DNA of 64,000 bases from Wuchereria bancrofti. Taxonomy: Eukaryota; Nematoda; Chromadorea; Rhabditida; Onchocercidae. Below are positions 37,801 to 49,626 of the stretch, in pieces (position 1 is the first letter of the stretch; each line of letters starts with the position of its first letter). A program made the position numbers and the translations under genes. The DNA is taken from NCBI GenBank assembly GCA_005281725.1, contig SSBO01000012.1, forward strand, positions 7,976,866 through 8,040,865, written 5' to 3'. The notes under the pieces are model-generated. The model was not told the origin of the DNA. It saw only the letters and a list, made by a program, of their open reading frames with translations, and did not search any database.

Positions 37801-40610
37801 TTTATTTAACATAAAACAAATCAACATCATAATAGCGCATTATACATATCGCACAGATGCTACACAGTTATAAAACGCTAAACATTACCAGAGAGCTGAA
37901 ACTCCAACCACACTATAAATACACAATTGTAAAAAATGATTAATTGCAATTAAGAGATGGTGTTGGAGTTAATTGAGACTGAAGATCAAAAAATGTGAAT
38001 TTGGGAAGAAAGGAGATTTGTTTAAGGATAGATATCTCTTGTTATAATAGTCTATTAAATGCATTCAATCCTAATGTATCTTATACAATATAATGTGTGT
38101 AAAGCGAGGTTAATTTATGAACAAAGAGATTCTCATTTACTGCTTCTCCTCGCTTTCAAGCTACACCGTTTGTAACAAATGTTAAAATCCTATACACGCG
38201 TCGTCCTGTTAGTGTCCTAAGACCACTGTCCCCCAATTCGTCGATCCGTTGTAATATCCATAAAAAGAAATTGCCCTGCTATACTGCTTAGAATGGCCCT
38301 TTGTTGAGGTCAAATATCCACATCGTTAAATTGCATTTTTATTATCTGGTTGCCTGTCAGTTCGACTCCTTTGTTAGCGCTCTCCCTTGGTTCTTAGTTA
38401 TTGTATTAATACTTCCGGCCTATTTGCCGACAAATGCTGCATAACAAGTCTTGTTATTCATCCATAAATTATTAGTTTTAGATAATAAATTTCATTTTTG
38501 GATCAATTTTTTTTTAAATGCTTACAACTGGGAGAATGTAGAGTGAAGGAGGTATTGGAGGTATTGTGGATATAGAAAGGTCAATCAACACGTACCGTTA
38601 TATTCGGTCAAATCGCTAAAGAAAGATATTTTGGAAATATTTAAAAATATCTATTCGTTTAAATTGACAAAAAAAAATTTCTCAGTTCAAATGATTGTTA
38701 AAACAGTTTGTTTTTTCAAACGAATTTCGATCATTTTCATGTTAAAGCGTCGAAAATATTTTTTAAATAGAAAAGGTTTGTGCAACAATTATACTCAGCA
38801 TTTGATAATTTCAATGACAACAGAAACAGTACTAAAGGTTTAAATATTCTAGCTTAGAATTGTTAATTTAAGAGATTCAGAAAGTGAGTAAAAGGGATGG
38901 GAAAGCAGATAATAGAAAATGTAGCGAATGACTAGAGCTACCGCTTTTTGGTATAGCAGTCGATGTGAAAGAAAACATCAAATCAGTAGTCTTTTACATT
39001 TCTTACTTCTTTAAATATTAGCTAAAATTGAATATGGCAATTTTTTCAGCTAAACGAAATTGCTCATCCTATTTCATTAGCTGTTTTCATATTTTTATGC
39101 TCATGTTTATTTTCATCATTTGAACTTCGTTTTTTATCTTTTGTTTAAGGTAAAACGCTTATACGCAAAGCAAGGATTTGTAAACAATCTGGAGAATGTA
39201 GCTGATGAAGATTTCATGTTTAACCGAAAAATTTAAACATATAATTTGTTTGTGCAAATGCAAAAAAAGTTGTTATTCTGGAAAACACAATGTTGCATAT
39301 CTGAATGTAAAAAGAATTAGCACATAAGCTTTCTTTTTCATTAAGCAGTATTGATGTGATCCTTTGGTTATATGTCAACGTATGATCAAGCAATTCCTAA
39401 ACGTTTTGTTAGAAAAATGAGAAATAAATTTGACCAGAATGATTCTTGCTTTTTAAATAGCATATCATTCGCATTTGAGTGGTATATATTCGTATCCTTC
39501 ATATTGATAAAATGGATAAAGTTTAAAATTTCATTTACTCCGTCGTTCATTTAGCATTTATTTGGTAGGCGATGATTTCTAAATCATGCGGCATTTACTT
39601 CATAAATTATGCGGCATTTACAGAAATAAGTTCTTGGGAAGTGGGCAAGTTGCTTACCTCACTGCATCCTCGTATTGGCCAATTCCTGAATTCCCGTAGT
39701 CTTTGCATATGTGAGATATATTTTTACATAAAGCATATATGCAGCGACTGTATGAAGTTTTTATCCAACACAGGCAAAAATTTTGATTTTCTCGATTCTT
39801 CCTAAATGTGTGTACTGATTATATAGATCAACTAAATCACATATTCAGATGTCTTCAGCACTCAAATGCAAGTATGTCTAAACTGTGTCCTCAGGTCGGG
39901 TAAGCTTCAGTAATTCATGTTAAATTTCTCAATTCCACTTCTGGCACTCTGCATATCACTGTAGTGAGTGAAGATGCTGGGAAGAAACTCAATACCCGAG
40001 AAGTGACGTGTAGCACGTCCTCATGTAAAGTCGAAACAAAAATAACATTTCCTAAACACACTGATTTTTCAGCAAAAAGAAGAAAAAAAAATTTTTTTTA
40101 AGGAAATTAAAACTGAAGACAAGCTTTTTTTTAAATTGTCCGCTTCATGAAAACAGTGCAAAAAGTTCACTTCCAATGGGTCTACTATATAAAGAATTGT
40201 TCTCAAAATAATGTTTGACATTCAACGATGTCTAGGAATATCCAGCAAATAATTTAAAGTCATAAAAAGCAGCAAACACTTTATTTTTTATTCCAACATA
40301 CAATAATAAAAAACTCAAAAGGCTACTCATCCAACAGATACAGTACCGAACTTGGCATAAAAAGAAACTACAGACATGTATAAAAGAATTCTGCTAATAA
40401 ATCCAAATTCAAAGTTATTTCATTAGTAACAGGGAAAATAGTCTTCCTTAATAGAAGAAACAAGTACCATGAAATTTTCTTCTCAGTCATTGAAAAGTCA
40501 TTGAAAAAAAAACATTATCAGAAAATTATTTACTTGCAGTTGTTGAAAGCAGTAAAATGATGAAAAAAATACATAAAATAAAATGTAAAGTGGGTTATTA
40601 GTAGAACAAA
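37801..40610. other. Spacer with a G+C-richer block and one terminal-exon-like segment
   Basis: The block 38130-38460 is less AT-rich than its surroundings but shows no convincing frame. A terminal-exon-like segment on the plus strand is at 39150-39236. A 23-base imperfect tandem duplication (aaatcatgcggcatttact unit) lies at 39582-39627. Confidence 0.45.
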
Positions 40611-41809
40611 TTATTGCTGAGTGTCATTTGCCTGAATGTAATTTGTGCGAAATGTTTCCCAGAAAGCTTGCCCGTACTTTGAATTCATGAAGAAATAAGC
40701 AATACTTAGGACAAAAGAACACCATGACACAACAAGATACCAATCGAAACTTGACTTGTAGAATTCTAAAACTATGTTTGAGATCAACAAAAGAAAATTT
40801 GAAAATAAAATTGATAATAATATAATCATGGTATTTCTTATGTGGAATAATTATGATAGCATATATTTTGTACGTGTCATCTCAATGAAATTTGAATAAA
40901 TTTAAAAATCATACAAAACTTACGTATGTTTTCAATCAAATCACTTTTGTTCTCCACTGCTGGCATATATTCCAATTCAAGATCAGTCCATTTTTCTATA
41001 TAATTTCTGAACGCTTTCAGTGAGAAAGGTGCTTCATCCATCCGGGAAACTACACTGCCATCGACCCACAGTAATATGGTAGGTGTTCCGATGATCCCAT
41101 ACCGACTATTTAATCTAGAACTGCTGACAGGATTACTAAATTAAACTATAATTGAACAAACTGTTTATTTTCCATATACGATGCAAATCTTAGATTCTTA
41201 ACGAAAAAATTACTTGCTGTGGTCTCTTGCATCCGTGGCGACAATACGCAATCGAGGATACATGCGCGGCAATTGATATAGATAAGACACCATTCGTATG
41301 CTAAATGCACAGTCTGGAGAATAAAATGCTGTCAACATACAGTTCGAATGACCACTATATAAATCACTGTCACTGTTTACTTGTGCCAATAACTGTGATG
41401 AATTCATCAAATTTACCATGAGATCTCTTCGATGTGGCGCTTAAATGCACATCAATTAATATAACACACCGAATTCAATTCTGCCATATTCAGACGTTGC
41501 TTTGTTAAAATTACCAAAACAAAACGATAGCAAAAATGAATCATACAAAAAGAAAGAAAAAACACACACAGAATAAAATTAATTTTGATATTACTTAATA
41601 CAAAGAACAGCTGGGATCTATACTTTAGACAAGAATCATAACTAGTCATAGACAATGGTGCTAACCTGTGGCACATCTATACCTCTGATTGAGCAATATG
41701 TCGAATGGCACATCGATGACACAAAATGGGTCTGTAGCGGGGCACTGCCTATTGATCAATACTTCGAAAGCATTCTTCGGATATTCACAAAATATATTTG
41801 TTGTTATAA
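40611..41809 (-). CDS. TXNDC15: Thioredoxin domain-containing protein 15 homolog (N-terminus unresolved)
   Basis: Exons 41809-41666, 41439-41214, 41123-40924 and 40771-40611 join in frame to 243 residues ending in TAA. The thioredoxin domain has LTAFYSPDCAFSIRMVSYLY where human TXNDC15 has LVLFYTPWCRFSASLAPHF. The usual CxxC is C-A-F-S, so a disulfide redox role is unlikely, as in the human protein. Further matches are RIVATDARDHS and the cis-Pro segment YGIIGTPTILLW, followed by a linker. A C-terminal membrane helix DWYLVVSWCSFVLSIAYFFM and short tail make it a type I ER/ciliary membrane protein. Human TXNDC15 is a Meckel-Gruber ciliopathy gene. Upstream, a 10-base microexon (41851-41842) would restore the phase to a signal-peptide-like ORF near 42260-42100 (SVFFFSFLFTAYCSQ), but this is uncertain. 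Confidence 0.85.
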
Positions 41810-41851
41810 CTACAAGAAAAAAAGAAAACTTGACAGTTTACCTGGTTTTCC

Positions 41852-44085
41852 CTAAATTATACAAACAATCGACATGCATAAAATATCTGGAAGTCTCAAA
41901 AAAAAAGAAAAAAAGAAAAAAAAACTTCCCAAACATCTTAAATTTCTATAACTGTCCTTTACAATGCAACAAAGAATCTCATAATGTTAAAGTTTTCCTG
42001 CACAAAGTGTGATATTCCTTGGAAAAAGGGACTGGCGTAAGAACTGAAGAAAAGAGTTTAACAGAGAACCAATTTGATTATCTGACAATTTCTACCACTT
42101 TTTTAACTCCCTCCCTCCATCCTTTGTCCAAGAAATTCACAATCTGAGAACAATAAGCAGTGAACAAAAAAGAAAAAAAGAAAACGGAGATGAAATACCG
42201 ACTAACTTCCGTGAGCGGGCAAACCGCTCTTATCCTTCGTTGTATTATCCCATCCCGAAATGCTGCCACCTTCTATGATTCTCGCAACACACGATAATAA
42301 GTAAGCAATCAGCAGAACGTTAAACATCCCATCCGTACTCAAATATTCCTCAAAAAAACCACCAGCTTGAATGAATCAATTAGCTACAAGAAAACTTAGA
42401 GTGCCAAATCTCAGCCTCAATATTATTTCTCGACAACTGCTAATAAAATGCTCGGAATGCTAACATCAAAACCTTACTGTCACCACTACTGCCTCTCCCT
42501 CTTAACCTGAACATATTGACACCCTAATGTTTGCAACTCGATAGTGAGCCTGCTCTTGATAGGTTGGCTGGTGTCGATTAGACGTATTTCGTTATCAGCA
42601 AGACTGATGTACGGGACTGTTTCAGCTTGCTTCATTGGATTGCATTTTCAGTTCTCGAAATGCGGCCTGAGTGTAGCAGGAAATCAGGGATGGAGCAAGC
42701 CTGTTATCATTTTCGTTGTACGGTTGTGAGAAAAGCTGCATCTTCAATTTCTTTCTCCTTTTATTGATATTTTTTGCAAAAAATTTAATTTCACTTGAAA
42801 AAAAAAGGATAATTTTGCATTGTATTCTCAAATGCAGAAAACTTCCCTTTTCATAGTATCGGTAATTTCTGGTTACCGTATTAGAAGCATATAAAGCGGT
42901 CTAAGAAATTGGTGATATGTTTGGATGGGAAAAGGTAAATTCCAACATTTATACAACTTCTTGAATAATGTTCCGGAAATTCTCAACTATTTCTTGTTTG
43001 ATAAGACTACACTATGGAATAAAAGAGAAAATTGATTCACTTGATAGAGTTATATTTTACTATTGGATGTTGTGAATATTCCGCACCTTTTAATTTTCTT
43101 TTCAACTTACAAAACTTTTTTTTTAAAGTCACAAAAAAAAGTTGGACGCTAATTATTATAACATTTGTTTACACGAATCAGCACTATGACCTTGTTAACC
43201 TTATTCCGTTTACCTGACCCTAATAGCACTAACCTGAGAATATATTTGGAATTGATAAACCACTCATATTCCATGTCATTGTTTAGATACTCAATTCCAC
43301 TACTTTTCAAAACTAATCTAATTCAAAGTGCACCTTATTTCCAGAGTCTCTTCTCGAAAAAGAACTAAGAAATATAATGAGGAAATGAACCATTATAGAA
43401 ATTAATATTGTGACATTAAATTCTTCATTTTCCTTACTTTTTATGTTGACCACTGAAAACAGAACTTTCATTGTTTTCTTAATATATTTGCTATTACTTA
43501 TAAGCAGGCGTTATTTTGATTCAAGTGCCAAATTCGTCTAAAAGCGATATTCGATACTTTATTTAATTGATTGTTTTTTTGAATTAACTTAGGCTCTTTT
43601 GACTCTTTAATGTTTGTATTGTATCGATATGAAGGATTAGTCGCAAATTTCCTATGATGCATTGTTTAATCTCTCAGACGTATATTATTTTATTGAAAAG
43701 CTATGTCGAATAACTGTAATTGGAACAGAGATATCATATGTCGACAATAACACTTCAAATGATTCATATCAGAGAACATTTTGATGGATAATGTGGTACA
43801 TAGCAATAATGTTCGACTCCGTATATCCAGAATATTCCTTCACGTGAACCAAGCTGATAGTATACTTTAGCCACTGGGATTGCTTCCAAGAGATGTCGCT
43901 GCTGTTATTTTTAGTTGACAATAAGATAGGAGATTAATCAAATCACATGTAATGTTTAACTCCCTCTATCCAGATGTATCATCAATATATGAACTAATAA
44001 AAAACATTTAAATATCTCTGTGTTATGATCTGGTGAAAAACTTATTTTCATAATTAAAACAGCAACAAATCAAACTATGAATTGT
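41852..44085. other. Spacer with unassigned exon-like ORFs
   Basis: Contains a signal-peptide-like ORF (42269-42078, minus) that may be the TXNDC15 5' end, and a 43-codon exon-like ORF (42635-42507, minus) ending at a GTTAAG donor. The block 42500-42730 is G+C-richer and open in several frames. 42840-44085 shows nothing recognisable. Confidence 0.4.
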
Positions 44086-47083
44086 TTAAGCATTCTTTTT
44101 TTGATAACATTCTGAACTTCCTTCAGGGTAGATTATCATCGCATACAGTTGCTGTATCACCAGGTAATGTTTGCAGTACTTAGCCTTTACTACGAACTTA
44201 TAATGTATGCATTGTATAACTTACCTTTATTATGCGACATCTACCGATGCACTTTTGTAAATGTGCTGCACACATCTGCCGGCTTATTTCATTGATTTGC
44301 TGTACGGGATACTTTTTTAGAGGCAAGATCTAAAACAGTACGGCGTACTGCAAGTTCATCAAGTTTGAAGATATCAAGAAAATTGCTGTGATTTTCCAAC
44401 CACTTAACATTAGTGCTTGATAAATACGAACTCTCGGGTAAGTTTTATGTTAGTCGTTGGATTAAACTTCATCTATCTTTTGGTGAAATTTGGTGTTAAT
44501 AAAGTAAAAAAGTAGGAAATGTAGTTTCACAGAAAACATACGTATGGCTGGCATTCACTCATAATCACCTGCCCACCAACTTTTGACAGCATTTTCTCGG
44601 GTATTTCGCAGGGACTATAGTAGTCACTGTGTTCAACGGCGCTATAAGCAGAGTAAATTCTCAGATTTTGCACTTCATATTTCTAGTGGAATATATCTCT
44701 TCATTTGGCCTAATCTTGCAAAACGGTTATGAACAGAGGAAGTATACCACCTAGAAAACTTACAACTGTACTCGTAGTTTGATGTAAGTCCGTATACTGC
44801 CGTTTCCGCCGCATGCTGAGCACGGTTTCTTTCCATGTCCTTTGCAACGAGAACATTCTCGAATGCCACGACCTTGACAGAAGTGGCACAAGTCATGATG
44901 GCCAATACCGGGCGGCGGAACCCCAGCTCGTGTCATAAAATGAACTGGTGTACCTACGCCATATGCCAAACCTCCTGATGGAGGTCGTACGACTGCAGTA
45001 CCTGAACTTGGATAACCTCGACTCAAATCCGACTGAAAGTATATGAGCCCGTACAACTCGTAAAATTGTTACTCTAATAATAAATCAGCTGTTTCATCCA
45101 ATAATTTTAAGACGAAATCATGAGTCATAGCATTACTTCCATGGTATTTACGAAAGAAAATAAATTTTAGTAATAAGAAGTTAACAGTAGTTTTTAGCAA
45201 AATCAAAATAATGAAAACGAACATGAGGAAATGCAGCAACCATTGGATGAGTATAGATAGCTGGATGAGCAACTCCTGCTTTCATACCCGTTCCTCTGCA
45301 ATTATGATTAACGAAACTGGTGATTTAACAAATAACGTATGAAATTTTCCACTAATCAATTTCAATATGTCCTATAATTACTGACATCCTAATCCATCGT
45401 TGAATTTTGCATGACAGTTTGATGATCAACGTCACGTTTTTGAAATTTTGGTAATCTAACCATATAGTGATATGTGACTGCTTCACATATCACTAAAGTC
45501 TTGTTAACTGGACACTTTTGGATACTTTTGCTGGATATTACTAAGCATCTTCCTATTTTATGATGAAAAATTACTTAGTAATATTCAACAAAAGGAAATG
45601 AGTCATAGCATTACTTCCAAGAAGTATCTAAAAATGATTATTCCTCAGTGTTTTTGAGCAATGCATCAACAACACATGATATTTTAATGTTGCCGATATT
45701 TCTTGCAGAAATTTTAGTGAAATATGCAACATTACCTACAACAGGTGCATTTATCAGTACCATAGCCACGACAATGAAAGCAGTGTGTCAGGCCTTCCGC
45801 ATTACAAGAATGACAAGCCATCAGCTCACTTGTACCTGGCATTTCCAACACTTTCACCTGTAACACTTCTCATTCATATTATGAAAAAAGAAATTTCATT
45901 CTAATAAGAAACGAATCGGGAAAGAACTAAATAATCGCGGAACAAATATTCCATGTGTCCAAGAAATTAAGCTCAAGTGGACAGCTGTTACATAACGGAA
46001 GAAATACAACCTGTTCGACGAAATCTTCAGGTGGATCCACCGCATAATCCCATGGATTTAAACCTACATTCGCAGAGCCAGAAGTATTTTGTTGTTGCTG
46101 CAGAAATTGTCCAAGTGTGACACCTTCTACTGCTTTGTTCGTACTTCGCATTTCAGTGAAGCTTTCCATTGCATACTGAAAGCAGCTCTCTATCTGGGAA
46201 ATATTCATTTCATTCATTGTCGTATAGATAAACAAAAAAGAAATTTCCGCTATAGAGGGAACAACAGGATAATTTTGACTTATACTTAATTAACAGTTAT
46301 GATAAAGTTAAGAGAGTAAAAGCAATAACACAATAATTGGGAGATAAAATATCATTTCGGAACTATTAATAATGTTTTTTATCAAATTTTGATGAACAAA
46401 GTGATATGGTTTGGGACGTTAAGCCTTTTTTTACGTATTAATATATTTCGGAGTATAGCACTTTTTTTTGTGTGTTCAAAACGATAGCTAAAACACTTCA
46501 TCACTACTTAAAAGTGAAATAACAGTTATTTTCGGAGCACTTTAACTCTGTAAAATCAGACAACGTTAAATATATAATTAAACTTATAGTAAGATAAGTA
46601 ATGTAAGCTTACATGTAAGCAGGCACTATTGTCAATCCGGTTAATTGTCATTTTTGTGACAGCACTAGCTTTCCAGTATTTGTGACGTTTTGCCTCATTT
46701 CGCAATGCTTCCCGTACGGCATTTTCTGTTACCTCAGGCAAGTCATCAAAGTGACGAATTGATGAACTTTGTTCTGCAAATGTTTGTTTGATTACAATCT
46801 AGAGTTAATAGACGAAGACATAATTTCTCAATGAAATTCAGGGTTGGAAAAGGGCTGAGTACTTCGTTAAAATCTAATAGAAAAAGAAAAAACAGCTTGA
46901 AAGATTAAAACTAAATGCATTTTCAGGAAACTTTATGTGAAGTTATAATACAACGAAATAAAGTCTAATTTCAAAGTACTCACCAAAACGACTTTGTCCT
47001 TTTTCAGCTGTCTTTAACGGTGGCGGTGGTACTACATCAAACTGTTGCTTATCCGTTGTGTGGAAATTAAGATTGTCAGCCAT
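44086..47083 (-). CDS. SSUH2: SSUH2 / SSU-2 family zinc-finger protein
   Basis: Nine exons, 47083-46984, 46773-46613, 46175-46011, 45857-45736, 45295-45223, 45032-44772, 44682-44542, 44329-44225 and 44151-44086, give 397 residues. The N-terminus is Pro-rich (VVPPPPLK), then the conserved VTENAVREAL helix and MESFTEMRS (vertebrate LETFSESR). The core is a DnaJ-type cysteine-rich region with CxxCxG-like repeats: CHSCNAEG, CFHCRGYG, CTCCRGTG, then after a Gly/Pro-rich insert CHFCQGRG, CSRCKGHG and CSACGGNG. The end has AVEHSDYYSPCEIPEKML and LYAMIIYPEG, matching the vertebrate C-terminus. The human homolog is linked to tooth development and C. elegans ssu-2 to egg-laying suppression; the biochemical role is unknown. 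The junction between exons 6 and 7 uses a weak GTACAG donor; a GTAAGT six bases later would break the frame, so this junction is the least certain. Confidence 0.88.
45120..45619. repeat. 22-bp exact direct repeat in two SSUH2 introns
   Basis: The sequence beginning atgagtcatagcattacttc occurs at 45120-45141 and again at 45598-45619, on either side of the exon at 45295-45223. The flanks differ. Confidence 0.9.
45465..45495. repeat. Perfect hairpin, 13-bp arms, 5-nt loop, intronic
   Basis: TAGTGATATGTGA, loop CTGCT, then the exact complement TCACATATCACTA, inside an SSUH2 intron. A second inverted pair (ATATTACTAAG / CTTAGTAATAT, 45534-45584) follows about 40 bases on. Confidence 0.9.
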
Positions 47084-49164
47084 TCAGCGTGCTGCACAAA
47101 AGCGACTCACCAAATTTTTATTATTTATCGATCCTATTACTTTGGGAAGTGATTCTACCTCATCCATGATCTTTTTTACACCCTCCAACCGAGCCTATTT
47201 AATTTTTTTCTCTCTTTCTGGAACAACATTAATAATTCATCTATGTGTATGCAAATGCAATTACACTATTGACATCTTTAATTTATCATTAACGGTACGA
47301 TACTATGCAGTATCTTTTTGCAAGTTAGACACTTGAAAAACAGCATTTTGAAAGATCACTGCAATCAATAAAACACAACACAAGCAGCTGTTCATATAGT
47401 AGTGGGACTAAGGTAACTATTTGGGTGGAGCAAAAATAGTTTTAAAAAAGTGGATATTTTGAAAAGGGAAATTATCGTTGTTCCAACAGATTAAGTCCTA
47501 TGTTGGGTGAGTAAAGTACTATTATATTGTTGTTCGTACAAACTACTCAGGGGAAGAAAACTAATTTAAAAATTAAAATAACAAGTAACAGAAGAGAAAA
47601 GATATAATGTAGAACAAATTGTACAGTGTATAAAAAAATTTTTTAAAAAACTGATGAAGAATGATGGTAGATATTAAGATGTAATAAATCGAAAACTAAC
47701 AATGGTCGGTATTATATTTTTTGTCATAATTTAATTACACTCAAACTAATATGTCCATTAATCCAGTTTTAAATTTAGCTTAAAACAATAGATTTGAAGT
47801 TTTTCACGACAACCAGACAGTTTTTTCTCTTTAATAAAAGAAAATTTGACGCTTTATACGATATTAAGCTGATCTAATATAGAAATTCATTTTAAGAACA
47901 AATAACCATGAGAGAAAGTTCTTCTGTATCTGAACTAACTAGAAGAATTTAAACTGTTCCAAAAATAGAATTTAGGAATTATTACAACTGTTCTAAATAC
48001 TTCCAAATTACTCAAACTGAAATAATTATGTATGGTAACAAACTTTTACTGAAAAAGTGAAATATCATCATGACCATGAACATCAGTGAAGAAAGATTGA
48101 ATCAGTTTCTTCTTGATGTATTGTCAACAAAAGTTAGGAATTTTTTCGACATTAAGATGGAAAAATTGTAGGACGGATAAGAAGCATGTTTACATTGTCA
48201 CATAATCATCAACAACAGCTATTCTAACGATAACAACTGCCAGATTTCCTGTGAAATTAGTGAATGGAATTGAAGGAGAATGCCAGTAAACCAATATTAC
48301 GTTACCCATGTAATCTACTGACAGATTTTATAAAATCAGTAACCATTATAAACCATAGACAATTCAGTATTTTTGTCACTTCCACATTCTATCAAATTAT
48401 TCATTTGTAGTTTCATTTCTAAAAATTTTTTGGAACACAATATTGCCGTCGGTTTGAAAAATCAGCAGTAATATTTTACTGATGTTTTATAAACAGATAT
48501 GCTATCCATTTATAACTACATTGAAATAAGGTTTCATTTACATTTCGATTAAGTCACAACAAAATAAGTTCTATGAGTCTTCTGAGTAACAACAGCAAAA
48601 ATTCATAGCAGTTTCAATTTCTATCCCAATTATTTTTATTTTATAATGCAACATAAAATCTCTCAAAAGAAATAGTGAAACAATAATAATGATGAATAAA
48701 AAGCGAATAGAAATTTCTGTCTTATTTTTCCTCATTTATTGCTTTAGGCCAATTTCATTTGCTTTAAATACTAGACGAAATGCTCAAAATATTTTACTGT
48801 ATTTTTTGCATAACTGACAGAGTGATAATTAAATGGAAATACTTTAGTTCAATAAAATATGAAGTCAAGTATTTTAATTTTAGTAATTTAGAATAAGCTA
48901 TTTACATTGAAATAAATCCGTCTTTTATGCAAGATTCAATAAATTGATGCATACAAAAGATGAAATACTCCGTGAACTTTGACGAATAACTATTTAAACA
49001 AGCGTAACAACAATGTTTTTAAGTAAATTCTTTAGCAAGTTAAAGATATTCAGAAGGATCAATATGAAAGATTGCACGTGAAGCGCAAAAACATTTCGAA
49101 GCCTAGAAACGAGAATATTCGTATCAGATTTTATAACATAACTATTATCCTTCTCTATTCCTAT

Positions 49165-49210
49165 CTTCTTTTTTCCTTTCTTTCTTTCTCTCTCTCTCTT
49201 TCTCTCTTCC
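49165..49210. repeat. CT-rich low-complexity tract
   Basis: About 45 bases of almost pure C/T including (TC)5 runs. Confidence 0.85.
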
Positions 49211-49422
49211 TATTGAATTAAACAGGATGATTGCCTTTGAGCTGTGCAAGAAGCAATGTTGTCATTAATTAAGTGGAATAATATGCTTAAACTTAACTAC
49301 ATTTAGAATTTGAATGGAAATTCAAATGTTATTAGTGTATACAACTCTAAATTTACTATGCTATGCTATATATCTATTCTAGGCTGTATTCCCATGAAAT
49401 ATAGATTTTCTCTGCAATCAAC

Positions 49423-49626
49423 TTACATCAAAATTAATGACATCATTCGGAGGATATCTAATGATTTCGGGAGGATGTAAAGTTTTCCCTGCTGAGCAAT
49501 AAATTTGAAAGCCAGTTCATAGTAATACTTCCTCACTATAGCATGTTTCTCAGTGATAGAATCTTCTTTGTTTACTTCTTTGTTTAAATTATCTGCTGCT
49601 TAGCCAAGGTAAAATGCATCGTCCTG
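49423..49626 (-). pseudogene. Exon relic with in-frame stop, unknown protein
   Basis: After a good acceptor (ctttttttag type, 49628-49627) the minus strand reads 68 codons with protein-like composition: QDDAFYLG, a TAA, then AADNLNKEVN, ITEKHAIVRKYYYELAFKF and LYILPKSLDIL, closing at a TAA at 49423. One C-to-T change in a CAA codon would explain the internal stop. I do not recognise the family. No partner exons were found in the surrounding DNA. It may be a decayed gene copy or a mis-framed pair of small exons. Confidence 0.4.

Noticed and set aside
37691..37873. Plus-strand ORF with a hydrophobic, secretion-like start
   Set aside because: It begins at TTG rather than ATG and is read antisense through the SL1 copy; better explained as a shadow.
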